From assembly GCA_051657165.1 (NCBI GenBank), contig JBOFKD010000188.1, forward strand, positions 1 through 45,413: a stretch of 45,413 nucleotides of DNA, given 5' to 3'. The number at the start of each line of letters is the position of its first letter. The stretch's first letter is position 1. This DNA is from UBA7332 sp051657165. GTDB taxonomy: Bacteria; Bacteroidota; Bacteroidia; Bacteroidales; UBA7332. The position numbers and the translations under genes were made by a program. Positions 16,299 through 24,954 of the stretch are shown one piece after another. A model generated the notes under the pieces. It was not told where the DNA came from, searched no databases, and saw only the letters and a list, made by a program, of their open reading frames with translations.

Positions 16299-16330
16299 TT
16301 TTGCGGAATCTGTGTGTGTGGATATAATGG

Positions 16331-16554
16331 TACGTATTTACCTCGCGCAATATACGTTTAAACAATTTGTTAAGTACGTATAATTAATTTTTTTCAAAGC
16401 AGGAATAAGTTCTTTTGCTAGCTTGATTAATTTAGATGACGTACGTCTCCTTATTTAATGATACGTTCGAAAAAAGTTAATCATCCGTGCTAAAGAAATT
16501 AATCAAAGGAGGAAGAAAATTAATCATACGTATATCCCGGATGATTAATACGTA
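16331..16554. repeat. Cluster of TACGTA palindromes and ATTAATCA motifs
   Basis: The gene-free gap between the CvfB-like gene and mutS contains TACGT or TACGTA at 16331-16336, 16353-16357, 16375-16380, 16442-16446, 16462-16466, 16527-16532 and 16549-16554, including the palindrome GACGTACGTC (16438-16447). Interleaved are ATTAATCA at 16498-16505 and 16519-16526, TTAATCAT at 16477-16484 and inverted TGATTAAT at 16542-16549. Longer inverted pairs are TTAATCATCCG (16477-16487) with CGGATGATTAA (16538-16548), and ATTAATCAT (16519-16527) with ATGATTAAT (16541-16549). No gene is seen here. Confidence 0.65.
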
Positions 16555-16574
16555 TTTCGCAGACGAGCGGATTA

Positions 16575-16623
16575 TAAAAAAAAGCAGAGACTCTCTCTTT
16601 GAATAGGAGTAGTCTCTGCTTTT
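16575..16623 (-). terminator. Terminator of mutS
   Basis: A perfect 12-bp stem (16581-16592 with 16612-16623, counting from the AAAGCAGAGACT arm) with a loop of about 18 bases; the A run at 16576-16583 provides the U tract on the minus strand. It ends six bases from the mutS stop. Confidence 0.8.
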
Positions 16624-16628
16624 GAATT

Positions 16629-19259
16629 TTATTTGCCCGTAATGATACGTTTTATTTCGTGTAGTTTATTCAGTGCTTCGATAGGAGTAAGATTGTTTAT
16701 ATCTATATTCTTAATCTCGTCTCTAACCTGACTAAGCACCGGATCATCCAGTTGGAAGAAGCTCATCTGATAAGCTCCGTCGGAGGATGATTTCGCAGTT
16801 TTCTTCTTCGTGGCCTTTTTTGTTTCGGCAATCTCGCTTTTGCGGTTATCGCTCTCAAGCTGAACAAGAATATCATCTGCCCGCTTTACGATACTCTGAG
16901 GCATTCCGGCCATCTTAGCCACGTGAATACCGAAACTGTGTTCGCTACCTCCGCGCACCAGTTTGCGAAGAAATATAACTTTATTATCGACCTCACGTAC
17001 GGATACATTGTAGTTCTTGATCCGTTCGTAGGTTTTCTCCATTTCGTTCAGCTCGTGGTAGTGAGTTGCGAACAGCGTTTTCGCACGGGCTTTCGGATGT
17101 TCGTGGATATACTCGACGATTGACCATGCAATGGAGATACCGTCATACGTACTTGTTCCGCGACCCAATTCATCAAAAAGAATAAGACTTCTTTCGGAAA
17201 CATTGTTCAGAATATTTGCCGCCTCGTTCATTTCAACCATGAATGTTGATTCGCCCATCGAGATATTATCCGATGCACCTACGCGTGTAAAGATTTTATC
17301 GACAAGACCAATCTTTGCACTTGATGCCGGAACGTAACAACCGATCTGAGCCATCAGTGTGATGAGAGCTGTCTGGCGTAGCAGGGCAGATTTACCGGCC
17401 ATATTAGGTCCCGTAATCATGATAACCTGACAAGAATCGTTATCCAGATACAGATCATTCGTGATATAACTTTCACCTAGTGGTAACTGCTTTTCAATCA
17501 CGGGGTGTCTTCCGTCTTTGATATCAATGATCAGAGAGTCGTCTATTACCGGGCGTATATACTTGTTCTCAATTGCAACTTTCGCAAATGAAAGCAAACA
17601 ATCCAGGCGTGCGATCAGATTAGCATTCTGCTGAATGGCACTGATATAGTCGGCAAGTCCGCATACAAGATCATTGAAGAGACGAGTCTCAAGCGCCAGA
17701 ATCTTCTCTTCGGCTCCGAGAATCTTTCCTTCGTACTCTTTCAGCTCCTGAGTAATATACCGCTCGGCATTCACAAGCGTCTGTTTGCGGATCCACTCTG
17801 CGGGAACTTTGTCTTTATGTGTATTGCGTACTTCGATATAGTAACCAAAGACATTGTTATAGCTTATTTTCAGGCTGGTGATGCCGGTTTGTTCGATTTC
17901 ACGCTGCTGAATCTGTAGTAAATAATCTTTTCCGGAATACGCAATTTTGCGCAATTCGTCGAGCTCTTCGCTCACTCCGCTTGCAATCACACTTCCCCGG
18001 TTTAGCAGAGCCGGCGGATCGGGTTGTATTTCGCGGCTTATTTTATCGCGTATCAGGGCACAGGTATTGAGTTGCTCTCCTATTTTTGCCAGACTCATAT
18101 TGTCGGATGCCATGCAAGCCTGCTTGATAGGTTCGATAGCTGTAAGAGCAACCTTTAGTTGAACCACTTCTCGAGGATTCACCCGCCCGACAGCAACTTT
18201 GGAGATAATACGTTCAAGGTCTCCGATCAATGCAACCTGCTGTTCCAGCAGATCACGTAATTCCGGTTCGCGGAACAGATCCTCTACAACATTCAGGCGG
18301 TCTTCTATCGGAGCTATTTCTTTTAGCGGGAAAACGATCCAGCGTTTCAGCAGACGTGCTCCCATCGGACTGATTGTGCGGTCCAGAATAGAGAGGAGAC
18401 TTTTACCGCCTTCGGCAATTGTATCAATCAGTTCCAGGCTTCTTACCGTAAATTTATCCAGGCGAACGAAGCGATCTTCTTCTATTCTGGATAGAGAGGT
18501 AATGTGGCTGATCTGGCAGTGCTGTGTTATATCCAGATAGTGAAGAATGGCACCTGAGGCAATTACTCCGTTTTCGAGATGATGAACACCAAATCCTTTA
18601 AGATTCTTTGTCTCAAAATGTTTCAGGAGTCTGTCTTTGGCTGCTTCAGTCGTGAAAACCCAGTCTTCCAGCTCGAAGGTGAAATATCTTGAGCCGAAGC
18701 TCTCTTCGAATTGCTTACGGCGACTTCTCTCAAACAGAATCTCTTTTGGTGAAAAGTTATTCAGCAGCTTATCGATATAGTCCACTGATCCTTCCGCTGT
18801 AAGAAACTCTCCGGTTGAGATATCCAGGAAAGCTACACCACATCCGTTTTTCGAGAAGTGAACGGCTGCAAGGAAGTTGTTTTCTTTGTGATTAAGTATG
18901 TTATCATTGATGGAAACACCCGGAGTTACAAGTTCGGTAATTCCGCGTTTAACCAGTTTTTTTGTCTGTTTCGGATCTTCCAGCTGTTCGCATATAGCTA
19001 CGCGTTTGCCAGCTCTGACCAGTTTTGGAAGATAGGTATCCAGAGCATGATGTGGAAACCCGGCAAGCTCTACATAGGATGCAGAACCATTAGCCCGGCG
19101 CGTCAGGGTAATCCCTAATATTTCGGCAGCATCTATCGCATCCTGTGAGAATGTCTCATAGAAATCTCCGACACGAAACAAAAGAATAGCATCAGGATGC
19201 TTGGCCTTCATCTCGTAATATTGTTTCATCAAAGGGGTTTCAACTACTGTTTTTGCCAC
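16629..19259 (-). CDS. mutS: DNA mismatch repair ATPase MutS
   Basis: An 876-residue MutS1, the mismatch sensor of DNA repair. The mismatch-reading motif GDFYETF gives F33 and E35. Connector, lever and clamp domains fill about 130-560, and the ABC-type ATPase has Walker A GPNMAGKS (617-624), the signature region STFMVEM and Walker B ILFDELGRGTS, followed by the ATHYHEL switch. The C-terminal helix-turn-helix dimerisation end (TPIEALNKLHEI) is complete after a lysine-rich linker. The start is a GTG at 19259: the first in-frame ATG is codon 11, and starting there would remove the segment before the mismatch domain that other MutS proteins have. A TATCTTTG box lies upstream at 19311-19318. mutL is not in the window. 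Confidence 0.97.
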   Translation of the reverse strand: MAKTVVETPLMKQYYEMKAKHPDAILLFRVGDFYETFSQDAIDAAEILGITLTRRANGSASYVELAGFPHHALDTYLPKLVRAGKRVAICEQLEDPKQTKKLVKRGITELVTPGVSINDNILNHKENNFLAAVHFSKNGCGVAFLDISTGEFLTAEGSVDYIDKLLNNFSPKEILFERSRRKQFEESFGSRYFTFELEDWVFTTEAAKDRLLKHFETKNLKGFGVHHLENGVIASGAILHYLDITQHCQISHITSLSRIEEDRFVRLDKFTVRSLELIDTIAEGGKSLLSILDRTISPMGARLLKRWIVFPLKEIAPIEDRLNVVEDLFREPELRDLLEQQVALIGDLERIISKVAVGRVNPREVVQLKVALTAIEPIKQACMASDNMSLAKIGEQLNTCALIRDKISREIQPDPPALLNRGSVIASGVSEELDELRKIAYSGKDYLLQIQQREIEQTGITSLKISYNNVFGYYIEVRNTHKDKVPAEWIRKQTLVNAERYITQELKEYEGKILGAEEKILALETRLFNDLVCGLADYISAIQQNANLIARLDCLLSFAKVAIENKYIRPVIDDSLIIDIKDGRHPVIEKQLPLGESYITNDLYLDNDSCQVIMITGPNMAGKSALLRQTALITLMAQIGCYVPASSAKIGLVDKIFTRVGASDNISMGESTFMVEMNEAANILNNVSERSLILFDELGRGTSTYDGISIAWSIVEYIHEHPKARAKTLFATHYHELNEMEKTYERIKNYNVSVREVDNKVIFLRKLVRGGSEHSFGIHVAKMAGMPQSIVKRADDILVQLESDNRKSEIAETKKATKKKTAKSSSDGAYQMSFFQLDDPVLSQVRDEIKNIDINNLTPIEALNKLHEIKRIITGK

Positions 19260-19310
19260 GCTGATATCTTGTTTAGTGGTGATTTACTTTTCTTTTTTTT
19301 CTGTGTACTA

Positions 19311-19318
19311 CAAAGATA
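19311..19318 (-). promoter_or_regulatory. Promoter -7 box of mutS
   Basis: TATCTTTG on the minus strand fits TAnnTTTG, giving a leader of about 48 bases to the GTG start at 19259. Confidence 0.5.
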
Positions 19319-19433
19319 GAGAATATTATTCTGATAAAGAAGCTCGTATTTTTAAATTATTTGGGTGGTTAATGTCTCATATACGGCTAATTATATTTAT
19401 TCTTGTAGTGTAAAATTCAAACCTGGTTATTCA

Positions 19434-21887
19434 ATGAACGATTTTTTCAGATTTACAAAGTATAAACTGCTGATTAGTTACCTGCTGTTTTTTGTGATTA
19501 CGATTGCAGCATCCTTTTTTATTTATGAAAAAACCAAGATGCTTGCTTCCCCTTCAACAGAGCAGGCGCATATACGTCAGAAATCGTATCTGGTAAATGG
19601 TGTACTGCTGAATCTTTTTAAGATAGAGGAGCTTAGCCGCAGAACGATTTTTCATCCGAATAAGATGACTCCTGAAATGTATTCTATCGATTCGCTTGTT
19701 TCGCAGACAAATGTCTTTCTGGACTCTCTCATTCACATCACAGACAAGGAGCATCAGCATGACAGGCTGGAGAGTATTAAAAAGTTATTGGCTCAGAAGC
19801 AGAATAATATAAATACGCTGGTGAATTATATTCATGGAGTATCTTCGGATTCGCTATACAGTAGAAGTATGAAAGATATTCTGGATGTAACAAATGACAA
19901 GAAAGAAAAAGTGAATGTGGTTCAGCGTGAGGTAGTAAAGCATGATACTCTGACCGTAAAGCCAAAAAGAAAGAAATTCTTTCAGCGTCTGGCTGATGTG
20001 TTTGTTCCTGCAAAGGACGATTCAACCACTCAGATCGTAAGTAGCGTGCAATTGAAATCTGACACCATCGTAAGTGGCGAAGTGAGTGCAAAAGATACTG
20101 TACAAAAGGCTTTTACGAAACTATTTCATGATATACGGACTGAACAGGAGAATGCCCGGAAACAGGTGTTGCTTCGTGAAAAGAGACTTGCAGACAGTAA
20201 TCAGGCTTTGACAAATTCGATAAATCAGATTCTTTTCGAGTTTGAAGAAGAGGAAATACAGAATACACTGTCTGAAGTAGAGGAGTCGCATGTGATCCTG
20301 AAAGAGATTGTTATAATTGCCTTACTTATGACGGTTATCGCTTTTGTCATAGCTTTGATATCTCTTATTTTTATCACCCGTGATATTACTCGTAGCCAGC
20401 GATACAGAAGGGATCTTGAAAAAGAAAAGATGCTGACTGAGAAACTGCTCCGTTCGCGCGAACATCTGATTTTAAGCATCACTCATGATATAAAGTCTCC
20501 GCTTAATTCAATACTTGGTTATCTGGATATTTTACGTGAATCTCTCGGGGGAGATCAGGATGTAATATTAAATATGAAGAGTTCGGCAAATCATATTCTG
20601 GATTTGGTTAATTCGTTATTGGATTATAATCGTCTGGAAAAAGGTATTATCGTCATTAAGGAGAATTCATTTAATGCACAGAACTTATTTAATGATATCT
20701 TTCTGAGCTTTGAACCGGCAGCCAAAGTGAAGAATCTGGAGCTGGATTTATGTATTTCCGGACAAGTGGATTCGTATTGCGGAGATGATTTCAGAATTCG
20801 CCAGATCACTAACAACCTATTGTCAAATGCAATTAAGTATACACAGGAGGGCGGTGTGACATTAGCTGTGGAGTGGGCTTCGATGTCTGAGAATAATGGC
20901 ATGCTGACAATAACTGTTTCGGACACGGGACGGGGTCTTAATGAAGAAGAGAAAGAAAATATTCTGAAGGAGTTTACACGTCTGGATGATCACAAGAACA
21001 TTGAAGGTCTGGGACTGGGATTGTCAATTACGCAACGTTTGATTGCTCTTCTGGGTGGTTCGCTGGAGATTAAATCCAAGCCGGGAGATGGAAGTGACTT
21101 TATTGTTTCGCTTCCGCTGAAGGTGGTGGATTCAGTTGTAGCTATGCCGGATATGAGTTCGAGCTGTCTGAATATTCCTGACAGGCATTTGTTTCATGTA
21201 CTGCTGGTTGATGATGATCCGGTTCAGTTAAATATGGTTCGTATGTTGCTTGAACGCAGAGGGTATAACGTATCTGCTACTTCTAATCCGGACGAGGTTA
21301 TGGGAATGTTGCAGAATGCTTCTTTTAATCTACTGATCTCGGATATTCAGATGCGTAATATGTCAGGTATTGAACTGGTAGGACTTGTAAGGTCTGTTTA
21401 TCCGAAAGGTGATAGGGATGCTCTTAAAATTATTGCTCTTTCGGGAGTTTCGTTTATGACGGAAGAGGAGTTTATTGATTGTGGTTTTGATGCCATGATA
21501 CCTAAACCCGTATCTACGGAGAAACTGCTTGGAACGATCAGTCAGGTCCTTTGTGCAAAGCCTTCGGGATATGATCTGGATGTGCTAACAGCCTTTGCAG
21601 GAGGTGATGCCGGACTAGAAGAAGAACTTATTCAAACGTTTGTTCACGAGTCGGAACAAAATATGGATTTGCTGAAAAATGCTTTCGATTCAGGCGATAA
21701 CGATCAGTTGCGCGCGTTGGCTCATAAAATGAAAAGTAGTTTTAAGATGATTCATGCAAATGAAATAGCGGCGATGCTCAATGAAATAGAAATGTCTGAC
21801 GACACGGAGCAAATCGGACAATCGAGGTTCGGGCTTCTGATCCGTGATATTTCAGACTTACTGACTGAGATAAAAAAGAGTATGTAG
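19434..21887 (+). CDS. Hybrid sensor histidine kinase with receiver and Hpt domains
   Basis: A membrane-bound phosphorelay kinase of 817 residues from ATG 19434. The longer frame from a GTG at 19365 adds 23 residues without membrane or domain logic and is not used. Order: TM1 (about 11-31), a helical periplasmic sensor of about 255 residues with coiled-coil character, TM2 (290-314), dimerisation domain with phospho-histidine H351 in SITHDIKSPLN, ATPase domain with N-box (NNLLSNAIKY), G1 SDTGRGL and G2 GLGLGLS, a receiver with phospho-aspartate D637 in LISDIQM, and a C-terminal Hpt with H764 in LAHKMKSS. This is ArcB-like architecture that would pass phosphate to a separate regulator; the sigma-54 regulator 1.6 kb downstream is a candidate. 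Signal unknown. Confidence 0.93.
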   Translation: MNDFFRFTKYKLLISYLLFFVITIAASFFIYEKTKMLASPSTEQAHIRQKSYLVNGVLLNLFKIEELSRRTIFHPNKMTPEMYSIDSLVSQTNVFLDSLIHITDKEHQHDRLESIKKLLAQKQNNINTLVNYIHGVSSDSLYSRSMKDILDVTNDKKEKVNVVQREVVKHDTLTVKPKRKKFFQRLADVFVPAKDDSTTQIVSSVQLKSDTIVSGEVSAKDTVQKAFTKLFHDIRTEQENARKQVLLREKRLADSNQALTNSINQILFEFEEEEIQNTLSEVEESHVILKEIVIIALLMTVIAFVIALISLIFITRDITRSQRYRRDLEKEKMLTEKLLRSREHLILSITHDIKSPLNSILGYLDILRESLGGDQDVILNMKSSANHILDLVNSLLDYNRLEKGIIVIKENSFNAQNLFNDIFLSFEPAAKVKNLELDLCISGQVDSYCGDDFRIRQITNNLLSNAIKYTQEGGVTLAVEWASMSENNGMLTITVSDTGRGLNEEEKENILKEFTRLDDHKNIEGLGLGLSITQRLIALLGGSLEIKSKPGDGSDFIVSLPLKVVDSVVAMPDMSSSCLNIPDRHLFHVLLVDDDPVQLNMVRMLLERRGYNVSATSNPDEVMGMLQNASFNLLISDIQMRNMSGIELVGLVRSVYPKGDRDALKIIALSGVSFMTEEEFIDCGFDAMIPKPVSTEKLLGTISQVLCAKPSGYDLDVLTAFAGGDAGLEEELIQTFVHESEQNMDLLKNAFDSGDNDQLRALAHKMKSSFKMIHANEIAAMLNEIEMSDDTEQIGQSRFGLLIRDISDLLTEIKKSM

Positions 21888-22257
21888 CTGATACATCCAC
21901 AGATTTGTGTGGATATATTACACAACTGTGGAATGTTTTCCCACATTGCTTATTCGTGTGGCATTCGGTTCTTTTTTATTTATTCATCAGTAATATAGTA
22001 AGTTATGTCGTGTTTTGATGTGTGCGGATAATTTTGGCACACTATTTTCATTATAATAGATCAGACAGACAACAACAAATATTTAGTGGTTAATAAGGAG
22101 ACTCTCATCGGGAAGAGTCTCCACTAAATATAAAAGTCTGTACTATTTAATAGAAAAGACTACTGACATAACTAAACTAAGATATAATAGATTTAATTTG
22201 CACAATTAAAAGATGATTCTTTCGTATTAGAAAGATTTGATCGAACTGTTCTGTATT
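21888..22257. other. Gene-free gap after the hybrid kinase with a candidate small transcript
   Basis: No reading frame of note is present. A plus-strand TAATTTTG box (22029-22036) could start a transcript near 22040. About 57 bases later 22097-22105 pairs with 22114-22122 (9 bp, 8-base loop), and ATTTAGTGG (22081-22089) pairs with CCACTAAAT (22121-22129), so the two helices share two bases and can only partly coexist. No T tract follows the hairpin. Small CCACA/TGTGG inverted repeats lie at 21897-21912 and 21927-21945. Confidence 0.4.
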
Positions 22258-22259
22258 AA

Positions 22260-22287
22260 GAAAGGGAGTCCGTGAGGATTCCCTTTT
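22260..22287 (-). terminator. Terminator overlapping the end of the GT4 gene
   Basis: An 11-bp stem with one G-U pair (22261-22271 with 22276-22286) and a GTGA tetraloop directly abuts the TAG stop at 22288. The tail on the minus strand is only moderately U-rich. Confidence 0.7.
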
Positions 22288-23337
22288 CTATTTTATTTCT
22301 TCGAATATAGATTCCCATTGAAGGATTATATTTTCGATATTGTATTTTTCTACATTCTGACGCCCCTTAATTCCGTAACTTTTTCTTCTTTCACAATCGT
22401 TCAGAAGACTGATCACAGCTTCTGCATAGTTATCTGTATTTTCTGGTTCGACCAATATTCCATCTTCTCCTGAATGAATTATCTCTCCGGGGCCGGTAGG
22501 ACAGTCAAAAGCAACAACCGGCAATCCGCAACTCATGGCTTCGAGTAGCACCATCGGCTGGTTTTCACTGCGCGATGTCATTAAGTATACGGAGCTGTTC
22601 AGATAAGCACTGATGATATCGCGTGTCGGTTTTAAGATTGAGACAGTTGATTCTATGCCAAGCTCCTTTGTTAATTTACTTAGATTCTCCGCTTCTTCTC
22701 CTTGCCCGTATATTTGTAATGAAGCATCCGGATGTATGCCGGTCACCTTCTGCCATGCTTTGAGAAGCTGGTCAAAGCCTTTGTTGTAATTCAGATGTCC
22801 GATAGCTATTGCTTTTTTGGAACTGTAATCTGGCTGAAGATGCGTATAAAAGGATCGGGGATTATTGATTACGACAGCTTTGGGATCATTCCACTTCGAA
22901 GCTTCTTTGTCGGAGAGCAGAATAATCTTTGTACTTATCTTCTTAGCCAGAAAGAATCCTGCACGAAGTCTCGGTGCTGTAAAGTTACGCTCGTATATGA
23001 AGTGCTCCCAGGATATGATTCTGGTTCTGCTGCCGTAATTCATCCAGGTAAATAAACTCAGATTTGTCCCCACATTAACGAGGATATCCGGATTTAATTC
23101 AGCAATGACTTTCCGCGTGTTTATAAGTTGCTTGATAAAGGAGATATAGCGGACTCTTTTTTTCTCTATGCATAGGATCCTGATCGTTTTCTCCAGTTCG
23201 AAGAACGGATTATCTCCGGTCAGAGATATGATTGTTATCCGGTGCCCTCTGCAAGCAAGCTGATTGGCTATAAGTGTTGCTACTCTCTCTGTTCCTCCTG
23301 AAGAAGCTATGTTTTCCAGCAAGAAGGCTATGTTCAT
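22288..23337 (-). CDS. Family 4 glycosyltransferase
   Basis: A 349-residue GT-B fold retaining glycosyltransferase. The N-terminal domain opens with the acceptor-side glycine loop SSGGTERVA (about 12-20); the C-terminal domain has the donor-binding region GHLNYNKGFDQLLKAW and the E-x7-E pair in SENQPMVLLEAMSCGLPVVA. No signal peptide is present, so the enzyme is cytoplasmic or bound to the inner face of the membrane. Such enzymes build lipopolysaccharide or capsule, but sugar and acceptor are not predictable. It sits alone on the minus strand between the hybrid kinase and the sigma-54 regulator, with its own -7 box at 23376-23383 and a terminator overlapping its stop. Confidence 0.9.
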   Translation of the reverse strand: MNIAFLLENIASSGGTERVATLIANQLACRGHRITIISLTGDNPFFELEKTIRILCIEKKRVRYISFIKQLINTRKVIAELNPDILVNVGTNLSLFTWMNYGSRTRIISWEHFIYERNFTAPRLRAGFFLAKKISTKIILLSDKEASKWNDPKAVVINNPRSFYTHLQPDYSSKKAIAIGHLNYNKGFDQLLKAWQKVTGIHPDASLQIYGQGEEAENLSKLTKELGIESTVSILKPTRDIISAYLNSSVYLMTSRSENQPMVLLEAMSCGLPVVAFDCPTGPGEIIHSGEDGILVEPENTDNYAEAVISLLNDCERRKSYGIKGRQNVEKYNIENIILQWESIFEEIK

Positions 23338-23375
23338 AATCTACAGATCGTTTAATTTTGAAAAGTTTTGAGTTT

Positions 23376-23383
23376 CAAATGTA
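23376..23383 (-). promoter_or_regulatory. Promoter -7 box of the GT4 gene
   Basis: TACATTTG on the minus strand fits TAnnTTTG; the leader would be about 35 bases. No good -33 element is seen. Confidence 0.45.
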
Positions 23384-23498
23384 TAAGTTTTTTTGTTACG
23401 AATGATTTTTTGAGGATATCATTCGCCGAAATGTACTTGAAATATTTATTCTTGGCCTAGTTCGCTTTTTTATTACCTAATATTTTACAAAAAAATAA

Positions 23499-23506
23499 TA
23501 TCTTTG
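23499..23506 (+). promoter_or_regulatory. Promoter -7 box of the sigma-54 regulator
   Basis: TATCTTTG fits TAnnTTTG and lies 22 bases before the ATG at 23529. Confidence 0.5.
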
Positions 23507-23528
23507 TCGAAACAGAATAGTTTAAAGA

Positions 23529-24902
23529 ATGGTTGAAATACTTATAGTTGAGGATGATTTGATGTTCTCAAAGGTATTGAATGTCTGGCTTACACGCAAA
23601 GGCTTTGGTGTTACGGCTGTAACATCGGTCCGTGCTGCGAAAGGTTTGCTTTCAGAAAGATCCTTTGATTTAATTCTTTCTGATTTAAAACTGGCAGATG
23701 AAGACGGAATAGATCTTCTTAAATGGTTGAATGAAAACACAATCACTACGCCTGTTATTATGATGACAGGGTTTGGTGGAATTGAAACAGCAGTTCAGGC
23801 GATAAAACTGGGTGCTAAAGATTATGTAGAAAAGCCTTTTAATTCAGATATTTTCTTTGAAAAGATAGAAGATGCGCTTAAAGATTCATCTTCTGAAAAC
23901 AAACATCCCGATACAGATAAAAACATACTTGTTCAACGGTCATCAGAGAATCAACTGGTTGAGTTTGATAACCGTACTTTCATGATGGGAAGAAGTCTTG
24001 CTTCCAATCAGTTATATGAACGCATCCGTCTGGTTGCTCCAACGAATATGTCGGTACTTATTCTTGGATCAAGTGGAACGGGTAAGGAGCATATTGCCCG
24101 TTTAATTCATGAGGAAAGTAATCGTAAAAATAAACCGTTTGTTGCAGTCGATTGTGGTGCAATACCTAAGGATATTGCAGCCAGTGAATTATTCGGACAC
24201 GTGAAAGGTGCTTTTACGGGTGCACTGCAAGATAAAAAAGGTTGTTTTGAACTGGCAAACGGGGGAACTATCTTTTTGGATGAGATCGGAAATCTGAGTT
24301 ATGAAATTCAGGTTCAGCTTTTAAGAGCTCTTCAGGAGCGTGTTATTAAGCCGGTCGGAAGCGGTGATGTTGAGATTCCTATTGATATTCGCGTTATTGC
24401 TGCTACTAATGAGCAATTGGATACGGCTATCGAGGAGAAGAAATTCAGAGAAGATCTTTTTCACCGATTGAGTGAATTCTCATTGGTCGTTCCGGATCTG
24501 AAAGACAGGGGAGAGGATATCCTGATGTTTAGTTTGTTCTTTCTGAATGAGTCGAATCAGGATCTGGGAAAACAGATAAAAGGATTCTCACCCGAAGTTA
24601 ATGAAGCCTTTTTATGCTATTCATGGCCCGGTAATCTTCGGGAAATGAAGAATATGATTAAGAGTGCAACTCTGTTATGTCAGAAGGATATAATTGAAAG
24701 AACGGATCTCCCTGAGAAACTCTTTATTCAGGCACAGAAAGATTCTGCATCGTTTCAGCTCAAGAATGAAACCAATGAAAAGATTTTGATAGAAGAGGCT
24801 TTGCGTCAGACGAATAATAATAAATCCAAAGCAGCAACTTTGCTGGGTATTGATCGTAAGACGTTATATAACAAACTAAAGCTTTACCAGATTAAATTAT
24901 AA
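23529..24902 (+). CDS. NtrC-family sigma-54-dependent response regulator
   Basis: A 457-residue cytoplasmic transcription activator. The receiver has the acidic pair E8-D9-D10, phospho-acceptor D52 in LILSDLKL, T80 and K102. The AAA+ domain carries Walker A GSSGTGKE (180-187), the sigma-54-contacting GAFTGA loop (228-233), Walker B TIFLDEIG (247-254) and the FREDLFHRL sensor region. The C-terminal Fis-type helix-turn-helix is NKSKAATLLGIDRKTLYNKL. It therefore activates sigma-54 promoters when phosphorylated. The nearest kinase is the hybrid kinase ending at 21887, separated by an inverted GT4 gene and so not co-transcribed; pairing is inferred from proximity. It converges with polA over a shared terminator. 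Confidence 0.94.
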   Translation: MVEILIVEDDLMFSKVLNVWLTRKGFGVTAVTSVRAAKGLLSERSFDLILSDLKLADEDGIDLLKWLNENTITTPVIMMTGFGGIETAVQAIKLGAKDYVEKPFNSDIFFEKIEDALKDSSSENKHPDTDKNILVQRSSENQLVEFDNRTFMMGRSLASNQLYERIRLVAPTNMSVLILGSSGTGKEHIARLIHEESNRKNKPFVAVDCGAIPKDIAASELFGHVKGAFTGALQDKKGCFELANGGTIFLDEIGNLSYEIQVQLLRALQERVIKPVGSGDVEIPIDIRVIAATNEQLDTAIEEKKFREDLFHRLSEFSLVVPDLKDRGEDILMFSLFFLNESNQDLGKQIKGFSPEVNEAFLCYSWPGNLREMKNMIKSATLLCQKDIIERTDLPEKLFIQAQKDSASFQLKNETNEKILIEEALRQTNNNKSKAATLLGIDRKTLYNKLKLYQIKL

Positions 24903-24948
24903 AAAAGAAAGAGGCTGTCTGATTATTCAGAAAGCCTCTTTCTTTTTT
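24901..24948. terminator. Bidirectional terminator between the sigma-54 regulator and polA
   Basis: A 16-bp stem (24901-24916 with 24933-24948) extended by TCTGA/TCAGA inside; A and T runs on its two arms serve both strands. It overlaps the last base pair of the regulator stop codon and ends just before the polA stop. Confidence 0.88.
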
Positions 24949-24954
24949 ATATAA

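Noticed and set aside
19365..19433. 23-residue extension of the hybrid kinase from a GTG
   Set aside because: It places a polar stretch before the first membrane segment; ATG 19434 gives a normal short cytoplasmic lead.
21897..21945. TGTGGATA/CCACA words resembling DnaA boxes
   Set aside because: None matches TTATCCACA closely and there is no cluster or AT-rich unwinding element with them; not called an origin.
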